Positions 17,875 to 29,631 of a DNA stretch of 64,000 bases are shown piece after piece; within the stretch, counting starts at the first letter, position 1, and every line of letters starts with the position of its first letter. Below the pieces are notes generated by a model, which was not told the DNA's origin, ran no database searches, and saw only the letters and a list, made by a program, of their open reading frames with translations. This DNA comes from Burkholderia sp. Bp9142. Lineage in GTDB: Bacteria; Pseudomonadota; Gammaproteobacteria; Burkholderiales; Burkholderiaceae. Both the position numbers and the translations under genes were made by a program. The stretch spans positions 1-64,000 of the forward strand of contig NZ_QTPP01000022.1 of the NCBI RefSeq assembly GCF_003853415.1. Direction: 5' to 3'.

Positions 17875-19047
17875 ATGATTTCAATCGAGGAAGTGCGGCG
17901 CGTCGCCGATGCGCCGCTGCATACGTGGCTCGGCACGCTGTGCGTGTCGGTCATCGTCGTACTCGTCGTCGTGATCGGGCATCGTCTCGGTGCACGCATC
18001 GTCAAGCGGATCGCGCGGCCGTATCCGCTGATGAGCGCGATCCTGCGCTACATCGACAAACCGTCGCTCGTCACGCTCGGGCTGCTCTCGCTCGAATTCC
18101 TGTGGGTCCAGGCGGACGACGGCATGTCATTCGTAGGCGGAATGCGTACCGCGGCCGCGGTCGGCTCGATCGTGGCGCTGACCTGGCTGCTGGTGCGGCT
18201 CGCGGCCGGGGTCGGCGATGCGATCATCCAGGCCCATCCGATGGATGCGGCCGACAACCTCCACGCGCGGCGCGTCCACACGCAGGCCAGGGTGCTCGTG
18301 CGTACCGTGATGGTGCTCATCGTGATCATCGGCACGGGTGCCGCGCTGATGACGTTCCCGAACGTGCGGCAGATCGGCGCGAGCCTGCTGGCGTCGGCCG
18401 GCGTCGCGGGGCTGGTTGCCGGCATCGCCGCGCGGCCGGTGCTCGGCAACCTGATCGCCGGGCTGCAGATCGCGCTCACGCAGCCGATCCGGCTCGACGA
18501 CGTCGTCGTGATCCAGGGCGAGTGGGGCCGCATCGAGGAAATCACCGGCTCGTTCGTGTCGGTGCGGCTGTGGGACCAGCGCCGGCTCGTCGTCCCGCTG
18601 CAGTGGATCATCGAAAACCCGTTCACGAACTGGACGCGCAGCAGCTCGGAGATCATCGGCACGGTGTACCTGTCGGTCGACTACCGCACACCGCTCGCGC
18701 CGCTGCGCGAGGAGCTCGCGCGGCTCGTCCACGCGGCGCCCGAGTGGGACGGCCGCGTGCAGGTGCTGCAGGTCACCGACGCGACCGAGCGCACGATGCA
18801 GTTGCGCGCGCTCGTCAGCGCGGTTGATTCGTCGGCATGCTGGGACCTGCGCTGCCGCGTGCGCGAAGGGTTGATCGCCTACCTGCAGGCGCGCTTTCCG
18901 CAATGCCTGCCGCGCAGCCGGATGGAACTGTATCCGCACGAATCCGCGCCGGGCGAGCCGAGTCCCGAACGGCCGCACGCGCGGCCGCCTGCCGCCAGCA
19001 CGGCGGCCAACACCGCGGCCGATCCGAAGGCCACCGAAGGCCGCTGA
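17875..19047 (+). CDS. MscS-family mechanosensitive ion channel
   Basis: A 390-residue inner-membrane channel that likely opens under membrane tension during osmotic downshift. Four hydrophobic segments occupy the first 200 residues; the last contains the pore-lining Ala/Gly-rich helix (LLASAGVAGLVAGIAARPVL), followed by the beta domain with TQPIRLDDVVVIQGEWGRIE and the VPLQWIIENPFTNWTRSS segment. The Pro/Ala-rich C-terminal tail (about residues 355-390) is variable. The start is the ATG at 17875 with no strong Shine-Dalgarno. Confidence 0.9.
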   Translation: MISIEEVRRVADAPLHTWLGTLCVSVIVVLVVVIGHRLGARIVKRIARPYPLMSAILRYIDKPSLVTLGLLSLEFLWVQADDGMSFVGGMRTAAAVGSIVALTWLLVRLAAGVGDAIIQAHPMDAADNLHARRVHTQARVLVRTVMVLIVIIGTGAALMTFPNVRQIGASLLASAGVAGLVAGIAARPVLGNLIAGLQIALTQPIRLDDVVVIQGEWGRIEEITGSFVSVRLWDQRRLVVPLQWIIENPFTNWTRSSSEIIGTVYLSVDYRTPLAPLREELARLVHAAPEWDGRVQVLQVTDATERTMQLRALVSAVDSSACWDLRCRVREGLIAYLQARFPQCLPRSRMELYPHESAPGEPSPERPHARPPAASTAANTAADPKATEGR

Positions 19048-19080
19048 ACGCGCGCCGGTAGCCGTTGCCATTTTTCTCCC

Positions 19081-20256
<1,176 letters not shown>

Positions 20257-20515
20257 CGGGCGGGGTGGAGCGCGCGCGGCTCGCCGCCGGCGGCATGCCG
20301 TCGGTAGCCGCCGCCGCGGTCCGGTCGCACCGAAGCGGTGTGGGCGGGCCCGAGGATGAATGTATCCTGTCTGTAACAACCCCCATAAAATGAAAGACCG
20401 GCGCTTCCGGGCGCCGGGATCGCGAATAATAATGCGATATTCGACCGGCACGATGCCGGCCTGGCGGTACGCAAGCACCCGTGCCGGCCGACCGAGGACA
20501 CAGGAGACATGGACC

Positions 20516-21580
20516 ATGAGAATTGCCCAGATCGCCCCGCTGACCGAATCCGTGCCGCCGAAGCTGTACGGCGGCACGGAGCGTGTCGTGTCCTACATTA
20601 CCGAGGCGCTGGTCGACCTCGGCCATGACGTGACGCTGTTCGCCAGCGGCGATTCGACGACCCGGGCGAAGCTCGAACCGGTGTGGCCGCGTGCGCTGCG
20701 GCTCGACTCGTCGATCCGCGACCGCGTCGCGCCGCACATGCTGCTGATGGAGACGGTCGCGCGCCGCGCGAAGGACTTCGACGTGCTCCATTTCCACATG
20801 GATTACTACTCGTTTTCGGTTTTCAACCGGCAGGAAACGCCGTTCGTGACGACGCTGCACGGCCGGCTCGACCTGCCCGAGCAGCAGCCGGTGTTCGACA
20901 CGTTCAACACCGCGCCGGTGATTTCGATCTCGAATTCGCAGCGCCAGCCGCTGCCGCAGGCGAAGTGGCTGACGACCGTCTACCACGGGCTGCCCGACAC
21001 GCTGTACCTGCCGCAGCCCGTCGAGCCGCGCTATCTCGCGTTCCTCGGCCGCATCTCGCCGGAGAAGCGGGTCGACACGGCGATCCGCATCGCGCGCCAG
21101 TGCGGGCTGCCGATCCGGATCGCCGCGAAGATCGATGCGGCCGACGAGGAATACTTCGAACGGGAGATCAAGCCGCTCTTCGCGCTGCCGCACGTCGAAT
21201 ACATCGGCGAGATCGCCGATCACCAGAAGGCCGAATTCCTGTCGGGCGCGCATGCGCTGCTGTTTCCGATCGACTGGCCGGAGCCGTTCGGGCTGGTGAT
21301 GATCGAGGCGATGTCGTGCGGCACGCCGGTGATCGCGTTCAATCGCGGCGCGGTGCCGGAAGTGTTGGACGAGGGCGTGTCGGGCTTCATCGTCGAGGAC
21401 GAGATCAGCGCGGTGGCCGCCGTGAACCGGCTGCACCTGCTGCCGCGCGCACGCGTGCGGCAGCGCTTCGAGGAGCGCTTCACGTCGCGGCGGATGGCGC
21501 AGCAGTACGTCGACGTGTACCAGTCGCTGATTCGTGCGCAGAAGCGCTCGCGCTTCAAGGTGATCGATTCGACGACCTGA
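20516..21580 (+). CDS. Glycosyltransferase family 4
   Basis: A 354-residue GT-B fold glycosyltransferase. The N-terminus MRIAQIAPLTESVPPKLYGG carries the donor/acceptor Gly-rich loop, and the C-terminal half has FLGRISPEKRVD and the nucleotide-sugar-binding EPFGLVMIEAMSCGTPV motif with the two conserved Glu. The sugar and acceptor are unknown; similar single genes in Burkholderia are often near stress-related loci. AGGAGA lies before the start; an ATG seven bases upstream is out of frame. The gap from 20257 to 20515 shows no gene. Confidence 0.9.
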   Translation: MRIAQIAPLTESVPPKLYGGTERVVSYITEALVDLGHDVTLFASGDSTTRAKLEPVWPRALRLDSSIRDRVAPHMLLMETVARRAKDFDVLHFHMDYYSFSVFNRQETPFVTTLHGRLDLPEQQPVFDTFNTAPVISISNSQRQPLPQAKWLTTVYHGLPDTLYLPQPVEPRYLAFLGRISPEKRVDTAIRIARQCGLPIRIAAKIDAADEEYFEREIKPLFALPHVEYIGEIADHQKAEFLSGAHALLFPIDWPEPFGLVMIEAMSCGTPVIAFNRGAVPEVLDEGVSGFIVEDEISAVAAVNRLHLLPRARVRQRFEERFTSRRMAQQYVDVYQSLIRAQKRSRFKVIDSTT

Positions 21581-21608
21581 AGCCCGGGTGCGCCAGGGGC
21601 GCGCGGGT

Positions 21609-21641
21609 AAAAAAACGGCGATGCCCGCAAGGACATCGCCG
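21609..21641 (-). terminator. Intrinsic terminator of the Ysc84-like lipoprotein gene
   Basis: Stem CGGCGATG (21616-21623) with CATCGCCG (21634-21641); read on the minus strand it is followed by seven T (21609-21615). Confidence 0.85.
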
Positions 21642-21689
21642 TTTGCATGTCGCCCGCGCGCGGCGCGCACGGGCGAGGACGCCGCAGCG

Positions 21690-22277
21690 TCAGATCTTCA
21701 GCTTCGTGACCTTCGTGCCGTTGATCGACACGTCGCCCATCAGGCCGGCGTTGGTCAGCACGACGACCTGGACCGGCGCGGTGGCCGTGGTCGTGTCGAC
21801 CGCGCCGTTCGCGCCCATCTTCACGAGCGCGACCGAGGCGCCGGCGCCGGCTGCCCAGCCGTCCGAGCCGCGGAATTCGTCGAGCGCTTCCTGCGTCATG
21901 AAGAGGAACACGATCGCCTTCGACTGCGCGCCGGCCTGCAGGCCGACCGACAGCGACGACGTGTTGTAGTAGCCGACCGTGCTGCCGCCGACGCGCAGCG
22001 CGCCGTTGCCGGTCTGGCCGCCGACGATGAAACCGGCCTGGATCACGTCCGGGAAGACCAGCACGCCGCGCGACTTCGCGACGAGTTCACGCGAACCCTT
22101 GACCGTGGAATACATGCGCGACAGCGTTGCGTCGACGCTCGAATCGATCGCCTGACGCTTCGACGCGTTGGTCGCCGCGTTGTCGGGCTTGTCAGGGGTG
22201 GTGGTGCAGCCGGTGAGCGCGAGGCTGCCGACGATCAGCGCAGCGGCGGCCTTCAGCACAAGATTCCGTTTTTGCAT
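21690..22277 (-). CDS. Ysc84-like lipoprotein
   Basis: A 195-residue lipoprotein: the signal peptide ends in LALTGC with C24 lipidated. The mature part is a Ysc84/SYLF-type domain, with SRGVLVFPDVIQAGFIVGG, a Gly-rich STVGYYNTSSLSVGLQAGAQSK-like stretch, and FMTQEALDEFRGSDGW. In bacteria these small envelope lipoproteins are of unknown function, sometimes linked to membrane lipid binding. It is a single gene with its own promoter and terminator. Confidence 0.88.
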   Translation of the reverse strand: MQKRNLVLKAAAALIVGSLALTGCTTTPDKPDNAATNASKRQAIDSSVDATLSRMYSTVKGSRELVAKSRGVLVFPDVIQAGFIVGGQTGNGALRVGGSTVGYYNTSSLSVGLQAGAQSKAIVFLFMTQEALDEFRGSDGWAAGAGASVALVKMGANGAVDTTTATAPVQVVVLTNAGLMGDVSINGTKVTKLKI

Positions 22278-22339
22278 CGTTCTTCTCCATCGGATGATGT
22301 TCGGAGTGAGTCTCGCTCAATGAGCGGATCACGCCGGCA

Positions 22340-22348
22340 GTTATATCA
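22340..22348 (-). promoter_or_regulatory. Extended -10 promoter of the lipoprotein gene
   Basis: On the minus strand TGATATAAC fits the extended -10 form TGnTATAAT, about 63 bases before the start codon. No clear -35 is seen. Confidence 0.5.
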
Positions 22349-22508
22349 CAGCGGATTACAGCCTCATTTCGTCGTCGCGTGAAAAAGCGTCAAATCGTCC
22401 CGAGGATGTCGTGGTGTGCCAACGGACGAATCGGCGCGCGCACGCCCACGCGTCGCGCGCGCGGCCGACGGCGGGCAGAAAAACGGGAATCAGGCGCGGC
22501 GGTGCGCG

Positions 22509-22967
22509 TCAGTGCGTGACAGGCGGCGCCGGCGGGGTGGGTGGCTTGATCGGCGGGCGCCGCAGCGCGCGGCGGATCAGCGCGATCACGACCCCGCACG
22601 CGAACAGGAACGCGGCCGGCACGACCCAGTAGCCGACGAACGCGTGCCACAGGTAACCGGCGAGCGTATTGCGGCGCACCACGTATTCGTCGCGGGCCGC
22701 CTGCTGGCGTGCCGCGTTGGCAGCCAGCACGTCGGCCGGGCAGCCGGCCGCACGTGCCGCGTCAGGATCCCCGTGGCACTTCGCGGCGGCGCCCGCGGCC
22801 TGCTGCGCGTCGGTGAGCTGCCAGGTGGTCAGCGCGAGCGCCAGGTCGGCCTTGTTGTACGCCATTTCCTCGCGGATCTCGCGCACGGCCACGATCGCGA
22901 CGGGCACGGCCCAGAACACGATCACGATCAGCCAGCGGCGGAACCAGCGGTGTTGTCTCCATGCCAT
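22509..22967 (-). CDS. Small inner-membrane protein, unknown function
   Basis: A 152-residue protein with two membrane segments: WLIVIVFWAVPVAIVAV near the N-terminus and YWVVPAAFLFACGVVIAL near the C-terminus. Between them is a soluble, mostly helical region of about 80 residues with two Cys (KCHGDP, GCPADV). The C-terminus is Pro-rich (RRPPIKPPTPPAPP). The start was chosen at 22967 because GGAGG lies five or so bases ahead of that ATG. I do not recognise a family; neighbours give no hint. Confidence 0.75.
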   Translation of the reverse strand: MAWRQHRWFRRWLIVIVFWAVPVAIVAVREIREEMAYNKADLALALTTWQLTDAQQAAGAAAKCHGDPDAARAAGCPADVLAANAARQQAARDEYVVRRNTLAGYLWHAFVGYWVVPAAFLFACGVVIALIRRALRRPPIKPPTPPAPPVTH

Positions 22968-23238
22968 CCATGCCTCCGTTTGACGCGGTGTGCGCGTCCG
23001 TCTCGAGGGCGGCCCGATGGCGCTTCTTGTACTTGGATGGGCCGCGTTGCAGCCATCATAGAAGAAATCGCGGCGAATTGCCGCACCATGTGTCGGCATT
23101 CGCACGGCGCGCCCGGAAAGCGGGGCGGGAGGGCGGCGGGGTGTATCGCGGCGGCGGCGTAACGGTGCCGTCGGCCGGACGGTGCAGCAACGCGCCCGGC
23201 GTCGTTGCACGCGTCGATGCGCGTGCAACGAAAACAAA
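22968..23238. other. Intergenic region, no gene seen
   Basis: It holds the start region of the minus-strand membrane protein gene and runs to the psiF terminator. No gene or strong promoter is recognisable on either strand. Confidence 0.5.
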
Positions 23239-23271
23239 AATGCCGCGCTCGCCGAAGCGGTGCGCGGCATT
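23231..23271 (-). terminator. Intrinsic terminator of psiF
   Basis: AATGCCGCGC (23239-23248) pairs with GCGCGGCATT (23262-23271). Read on the minus strand it ends in TTTTTGTTTT. Confidence 0.82.
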
Positions 23272-23290
23272 CGTGCGGGAGCGCCGGAAC

Positions 23291-23581
23291 TCAGGCGGCC
23301 GGCTGGCTGCTCAGGCAGCTCTTCATGAACGCCTTGCGGTCGTCGCCCTTCTTGTCGGCGGCCTGGGTGTTGCAGGCCTTCATCTTTTCCTGCTGCGACA
23401 TCTTCTTCGCGGGCTTGGCCGACAGGCAGTCCTTCATGAACGCCTTGCGTTCGTCGCCCGTCTTGCCGGCAGCCTGCGTGTTACAGGCCTTCATCTTGTC
23501 CTGCTGGCTGTTCGCCGCGAACGCGGGGGAAGCCAGCATGCCGCCGAGAAGCACTGCGGCTACGAGCGATTGGATTTTCAT
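23291..23581 (-). CDS. psiF: PsiF-family exported repeat protein
   Basis: A 96-residue periplasmic protein with a signal peptide (ending SPAFA, cleavage near residue 22). The mature part consists of two near-identical PsiF repeats of about 36 residues, each with KMKACNTQAA and DxRKAFMKxCLS, giving two Cys per repeat. E. coli psiF is phosphate-starvation inducible, but its function is unknown, and no Pho box is evident here. GGGAGTG precedes the ATG. Confidence 0.88.
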   Translation of the reverse strand: MKIQSLVAAVLLGGMLASPAFAANSQQDKMKACNTQAAGKTGDERKAFMKDCLSAKPAKKMSQQEKMKACNTQAADKKGDDRKAFMKSCLSSQPAA

Positions 23582-23851
23582 TTCGACACTCCCATGGGGT
23601 GAATTGCGTTTTATATCGACGCCGTCACGAAGCCCGGCGCGACGGGAACAGGGCCGCATCGCGTCGCGCGCTCCGATTATGGCAAATCAATGTGAAAACA
23701 CCAGAACGGCATTCCTATAACGCGGCGGGCCGCGTCGCCGTTGACGGTGCGTGCGCGCGCAGGCGATCGGGGCAAACCATGACGCGCGGCGTCCGGCCGG
23801 CCGTACACGCGGAATACCGGAGGCCGGCCGCGAGCCATTACAATCGCGGCC

Positions 23852-24874
23852 ATGAATACTCCGAACCCCGCATCCCCTTCGTCCGCGACGGCCCTGCTGC
23901 GCATCGCCGTACTCGCCACCGGCGGCACGATCGCCGGCGCCGCGCCGGACGCCGCCAGCACGGCCGGCTACCAGGCCGGCGCGCTCGGCGTCAATTTCCT
24001 GCTCGACGCGGTGCCGGCGCTCGCGTCGGTCGCGCGCATCGACGCCGAGCAGGTCGCCAGCATCGACAGCAAGGATCTCGCGCTCCCGCTGTGGAATACG
24101 CTCGCCGCGCGCATCGACGCGCTGATGGCCGATCCGGCGATCGACGGCATCGTGATCACCCACGGTACCGACACGCTCGAGGAAACCGCGTACGCGCTGC
24201 ATCTGGTCGTGACCGGCGACAAGCCGGTCGTGCTGACGGCCGCGATGCGGCCGGCCACCGCGCTGTCGTCCGACGGCCCGCTGAACCTGCTGAACGCGGT
24301 GACGGTCGCCGCTCACCCGGCCGCGCGCGGGCAGGGCGTGCTCGTTGCGTTCAACAACCGGATCCACGGCGCGCGTGACGTCGTGAAGACGAGCACCTAC
24401 GCGGTCGACGCATTCCAGTCGCCGGAACTGGGCGCGCTCGGCTGGGTGCAGGACGGCCGCGTCGAATTCGCGCGCCGCGTGACGCGCGCGCGCGATGCGC
24501 AACTGGCGATCGCCGCGGCGTGGCCGCCGGTCGAAGTCGTCGCGAGCTATGCGGGCGTGACGCGCACGGCCGTCGACGCGCTCGTCGCGGCGGGCGTGCG
24601 CGGCCTCGTCGTCGCGGGCACCGGCAACGGGTCGATCCATGCGACGCTGCAGGCGGCGCTCGCCGATGCGGCGAGCGCGGGCGTCGCCGTGGTGCGCGCG
24701 TCGCGCGTCGGCTCGGGGCACGTGATGCGCAATGGCGCCGCGAACGACGATGCGCTCGGTTTCGTGAGCGCCGGGTCGCTGAGCCCGTTCAAGGCGCGCG
24801 TGCTGCTGATGCTGGCGCTCGCGAACGGCATTCACGGGTGCGACGCGCTGCAACGCGCATTCGACACGCTGTGA
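23852..24874 (+). CDS. L-asparaginase
   Basis: Hydrolyses L-asparagine to aspartate and ammonia. The 340-residue protein has both catalytic threonine motifs: LATGGTIAG (nucleophile T26) and THGTDTLEETA, with the second-triad Thr-Asp. No signal peptide is present, so it is probably cytoplasmic even though its motifs are of the AnsB (type II-like) kind. It lies alone between psiF and kbp and ends at a bidirectional terminator shared with kbp. Confidence 0.92.
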   Translation: MNTPNPASPSSATALLRIAVLATGGTIAGAAPDAASTAGYQAGALGVNFLLDAVPALASVARIDAEQVASIDSKDLALPLWNTLAARIDALMADPAIDGIVITHGTDTLEETAYALHLVVTGDKPVVLTAAMRPATALSSDGPLNLLNAVTVAAHPAARGQGVLVAFNNRIHGARDVVKTSTYAVDAFQSPELGALGWVQDGRVEFARRVTRARDAQLAIAAAWPPVEVVASYAGVTRTAVDALVAAGVRGLVVAGTGNGSIHATLQAALADAASAGVAVVRASRVGSGHVMRNGAANDDALGFVSAGSLSPFKARVLLMLALANGIHGCDALQRAFDTL

Positions 24875-24911
24875 CCGGCGGCCGCCGATCGGGCGGCCCG
24901 CGGCGCGCGTG

Positions 24912-24943
24912 AAAAAAAGGCAGACCGATGGCCTGCCTTTTTT
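24912..24943. terminator. Bidirectional terminator between the asparaginase gene and kbp
   Basis: AAAAAAAGGCAG and CTGCCTTTTTT flank a nine-base loop, so each strand has a stem followed by a T-run. It serves the two convergent genes. Confidence 0.88.
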
Positions 24944-24964
24944 GCGTCAGTGCTGCGCGATTGC

Positions 24965-25435
24965 TCAGGACTGCGGCGGAATCACGAGCTTCTGGCCCGG
25001 ATAGATCCGGTCCGGGCTCGACAGCATCGGCTTGTTCGCCTCGAAGATCGCCGGGTACTTGTTCGCGTCGCCATACACTTCCTTGGCGATCGCCGACAGC
25101 GTGTCGCCCGGCTTCACGTCGTGGTACTGAACTTCCGCATCGTCCGGCTGCAGATCGTCGTCGTTCACGCCTGCGACGCCTTGCACGTTGCCGGCCGCGA
25201 CCTTGACCTTCGCCTTCGTGTCGAGATCGGCGACGCTGCCCGACAGCGTGACGGTACGCGAAGCGCCGTCGAATGCGACGACCAGGTTCGACGTGTCGAG
25301 ACCTTGTGTGCTGATGTAGTTCTTGATCGCATCGGCCGCGGTCTGGTTCGCGGCATTCGGATCTTCCGCTGCCTGCGCATCAGCGTGACCCAGCAGTTTT
25401 TCACCCGCCTCTTTGATAAACGAAAGAAGACCCAT
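24965..25435 (-). CDS. kbp: BON-LysM potassium-binding protein Kbp
   Basis: A 156-residue cytoplasmic protein with an N-terminal BON domain (about residues 25-90) and a C-terminal LysM domain (about 105-154: YHDVKPGDTLSAIAKEVYG and IYPGQKLVIPP). This layout and length match E. coli Kbp (YgaU), a K+ sensor needed for growth at high potassium. It begins MGLLSFIKEAGEKLLG like other Kbp proteins. It has no signal peptide despite the LysM domain. GGGAGTG lies ahead of the ATG. Confidence 0.9.
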   Translation of the reverse strand: MGLLSFIKEAGEKLLGHADAQAAEDPNAANQTAADAIKNYISTQGLDTSNLVVAFDGASRTVTLSGSVADLDTKAKVKVAAGNVQGVAGVNDDDLQPDDAEVQYHDVKPGDTLSAIAKEVYGDANKYPAIFEANKPMLSSPDRIYPGQKLVIPPQS

Positions 25436-25599
25436 CGCTGCACTCCCTAGGTGGTTGAAAAGAAAACGCGCCGTGAAGTGGCGAAAAAAACACCGCGCTG
25501 GGCGCGATCACCGGAGTGAGCGCAAGCGCGGCGGATTTCTCGAAAGGCGTGGCGAAAGTGTAGGCGTTCATCACGACGATTGCATGAAAAATCGTACGC

Positions 25600-25739
25600 T
25601 TGAACGTAAAGAAATGTAATACGCGAAATCCGACAGGCGGACACCCGACGACGACGTCTGACCGACCAAGGCTTCCCCGGCGCCGCCGGGTGCCGCTGCG
25701 GACCCCACCACGCCGCTCTCAGCCCAGAGCGGCGTTTTT
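25600..25739 (+). ncRNA. Candidate small RNA upstream of the orphan terminator
   Basis: A plus-strand terminator lies more than 800 bases after the previous plus-strand gene, which already has its own terminator, so it probably ends another transcript. The AT-rich stretch with TTGAAC (25600-25605) and TAATAC (25617-25622) could hold the promoter, though those two elements are only 11 bases apart and do not make a normal sigma-70 pair. The 5' end is therefore a guess. No open frame with a ribosome site is convincing in the interval. Confidence 0.35.
25711..25739 (+). terminator. Strong intrinsic terminator without an assigned gene
   Basis: CGCCGCTCT (25711-25719) pairs perfectly with AGAGCGGCG (25726-25734) around a six-base loop, followed by TTTTT. 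Confidence 0.85.
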
Positions 25740-25893
25740 CGCCCCGTCGCGCACGCGTTCAGCGCGGCGCGGCGGGGCGCCCCACCGTGATGCGCGTGTG
25801 TTCGCGCATCGATGCGACCGGCCGCGGCCGGATCGCGTGTGTTCGTCGCGCGCCTCCGTCATTGCAGCGGAAACGCGCGGTGCGGCATCCGCG

Positions 25894-26787
25894 TTACGCG
25901 GCCGGCGTCTGGCCGATCTCGAAGTTCGACATGATCTCGAGCGCACGCACGAGCGCCGAGTGATCCCATGCCTTGCCGCCGTGCGATGCGCACACGCTGA
26001 ACAGCTGCTGCGCGCTCGCCGTGTGCGGCAGCGCGAGGCCGAGCTTGCGCGCGCCGTCGAGCGCGAGGTTCAGGTCCTTCTGGTGCAGCTCGATGCGGAA
26101 GCCCGGATCGAACGTGCGCTTGGTCATCCGCGCGCCGTGCACCTCGAGGATGCGCGACGCGGCGAAGCCGCCCATCAGCGCCTGGCGCACGCGCTCCGGA
26201 TCGGCGCCCGAACGCGCGGCGAACAGCAGCGCTTCGCCGACCGCCTCGATGTTCAGCGCGACGATGATCTGGTTCGCGACCTTGCAGGTCTGGCCCGCAC
26301 CGTTGTCGCCGACGAGCGTGATGTTCTTGCCCATCTTCTCGAACAGCGGCTTCGCGCGCTCGAATGCCTGCTCCGGGCCGCCGACCATGATCGTCAGCGT
26401 CGCTTCGCGCGCGCCGACTTCGCCGCCGGACACCGGCGCGTCGAGGTAGTCGCAGCCGAGCGCGTTGATCTGCTTCGCGAACGCCTGCGTGTCGAGCGGC
26501 GAGATCGAGCTCATGTCGATCACGAGCTTGCCGGCCGTCAGGCCCTTCGCGACGCCGTCGTCGGCGAACAGCACGTTACGCACGTCGGGCGTGTCCGGCA
26601 CCATCGAGATGATGATGTCCGCGTTCTGCGCGACTTCGGTCGAGCTCGCGACGACCTTCGCGCTCGCGCGCAGGTCGTCGGGAATCGGGAACGCACCGTT
26701 CACGACGAGCTGATGATCGCCCTTGAGCAGGTTGCGCGCCATGTGCGCGCCCATGATGCCGAGGCCGATGAAACCGATGGTTGCCAT
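25894..26787 (-). CDS. glxR: Tartronate semialdehyde reductase
   Basis: Reduces tartronate semialdehyde to D-glycerate with NAD(P)H, the last step of the glyoxylate-to-glycerate route. The 297-residue protein has the beta-hydroxyacid dehydrogenase pattern: N-terminal GFIGLGIMGAHMARNL, the substrate loop DAPVSGGEVGA, and the catalytic Lys in CKVANQIIVALN. It is the third gene of gcl-hyi-glxR, 41 bases after hyi. The order and partners support GlxR rather than another 3-hydroxyisobutyrate-dehydrogenase-like enzyme. Confidence 0.93.
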   Translation of the reverse strand: MATIGFIGLGIMGAHMARNLLKGDHQLVVNGAFPIPDDLRASAKVVASSTEVAQNADIIISMVPDTPDVRNVLFADDGVAKGLTAGKLVIDMSSISPLDTQAFAKQINALGCDYLDAPVSGGEVGAREATLTIMVGGPEQAFERAKPLFEKMGKNITLVGDNGAGQTCKVANQIIVALNIEAVGEALLFAARSGADPERVRQALMGGFAASRILEVHGARMTKRTFDPGFRIELHQKDLNLALDGARKLGLALPHTASAQQLFSVCASHGGKAWDHSALVRALEIMSNFEIGQTPAA

Positions 26788-26828
26788 GTGAAAGTCTCCT
26801 ATAGGGGCGTATGCGGGAAGGGCGGTTC

Positions 26829-27638
26829 TCAGGCGGCGCGGCGCGCCGAGCCCGGTGCGCAGCCGGCGACGCTTTGCAGCCAGCCGAGCCCTTCCGTCGT
26901 GGTGGTGCGGGGCTTGTATTCGCAGCCGACGTAGCCGGCATAGCCGAGCCGGTCGAGCAGTGCGAACAGGAACGCGTAGTTGATCTCGCCCGTGCCCGGC
27001 TCGTTGCGGCCCGGGTTGTCCGCGAGCTGGACGTGGCCGATCGACGCGAGGTTGCGTTCGATCGTCGCGGCCAGTTCGCCTTCCATCCGCTGCATGTGAT
27101 AGATGTCGTACTGCAGGAACAGGTTGTCCGAGCCGACCGCGCGGATCACGTCGAGCCCTTCGGCCGAGCGGTTCAGCGCGAAGCCCGGGATGTCGAAGCT
27201 GTTGCACGGCTCGACCAGCAGGCGGATGCCTTCGCGCTTCAGCGCGTCGGCGGCGAAGCGCAGGTTGTCGACGATCGTGACGAAGGTCTTGTCGCGCGCC
27301 GTGCTCGCCGACGGGATGCCGACGAGGCAGTTCAGCTGCGGCACCTTCAGCGCCTGCGCATACTCGATCGCACGGCCGACACCTTCCTGGAACTCGCCGA
27401 CGCGATCGGGCAGGCACGCAATGCCGCGCTCGCCCTGGTCCCAGTTGCCGGCGGGCAGGTTGTGCAGCACGAGGCGCAGGCGGTGCGTCTCGAGCCGCTC
27501 GGCGAGTTCCTCTTTCGCGTACGGGTACGGGAACAGGAACTCGACGGCGTCGAAGCCGGCGTCCGCGGCCGCCTTGAAGCGGTCGAGGAACGGCACTTCG
27601 TTGAACAGCATGGTCAGGTTTGCAGCAAACTTCGGCAT
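26829..27638 (-). CDS. hyi: Hydroxypyruvate isomerase
   Basis: TIM-barrel isomerase that interconverts hydroxypyruvate and tartronate semialdehyde. The 269-residue sequence starts MPKFAANLTMLFNEVPFLDR and carries the metal-binding Glu and His residues of the family (LLVEPCN, YDIYHMQ, IGHVQLADNPGRNEPGTGE). It is slightly longer than E. coli Hyi (258). It sits between gcl and glxR in one operon, 46 bases after gcl. Confidence 0.93.
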   Translation of the reverse strand: MPKFAANLTMLFNEVPFLDRFKAAADAGFDAVEFLFPYPYAKEELAERLETHRLRLVLHNLPAGNWDQGERGIACLPDRVGEFQEGVGRAIEYAQALKVPQLNCLVGIPSASTARDKTFVTIVDNLRFAADALKREGIRLLVEPCNSFDIPGFALNRSAEGLDVIRAVGSDNLFLQYDIYHMQRMEGELAATIERNLASIGHVQLADNPGRNEPGTGEINYAFLFALLDRLGYAGYVGCEYKPRTTTTEGLGWLQSVAGCAPGSARRAA

Positions 27639-27684
27639 GAGCTAAGCCTCTTCGGTCGGTCAGTCAAAAAAGATGTCGTGCGGA

Positions 27685-29460
<1,776 letters not shown>

Positions 29461-29631
29461 GAATGTCTCCTTGAATGTGCGGATCTTGCGAATCGGTCTG
29501 TTGGGAACACTTTAGGGACGCAGGAATGGTTTGATAAGATCAGCCGAAGTCGCTTATTTCGAAACTAAAAGTATGGAATGACGGCCGGACGGGGCTTCCC
29601 GCCGGTGTCGGAGCCGGGACGGAGACAGGAC

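Larger units (their letters stand above)
25436..25893. other. Gene-free region with an orphan terminator
   Basis: No supported coding sequence on either strand. The left part is the upstream region of kbp. A locally AT-rich stretch (about 25575-25625) is followed by a GC-rich segment that ends in a strong plus-strand terminator at 25711-25739. The rest, up to the glxR stop at 25894, shows nothing recognisable. Confidence 0.6.

Noticed and set aside
25413..25619. Possible 68-residue basic peptide upstream of the orphan terminator
   Set aside because: No ribosome site, overlaps the kbp start region, and the sequence is arginine/lysine-rich like a random frame.
25600..25622. TTGAAC and TAATAC read as a sigma-70 promoter
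   Set aside because: Only 11 bases separate them; normal spacing is 16-18. Kept only as a weak hint for the possible small RNA.
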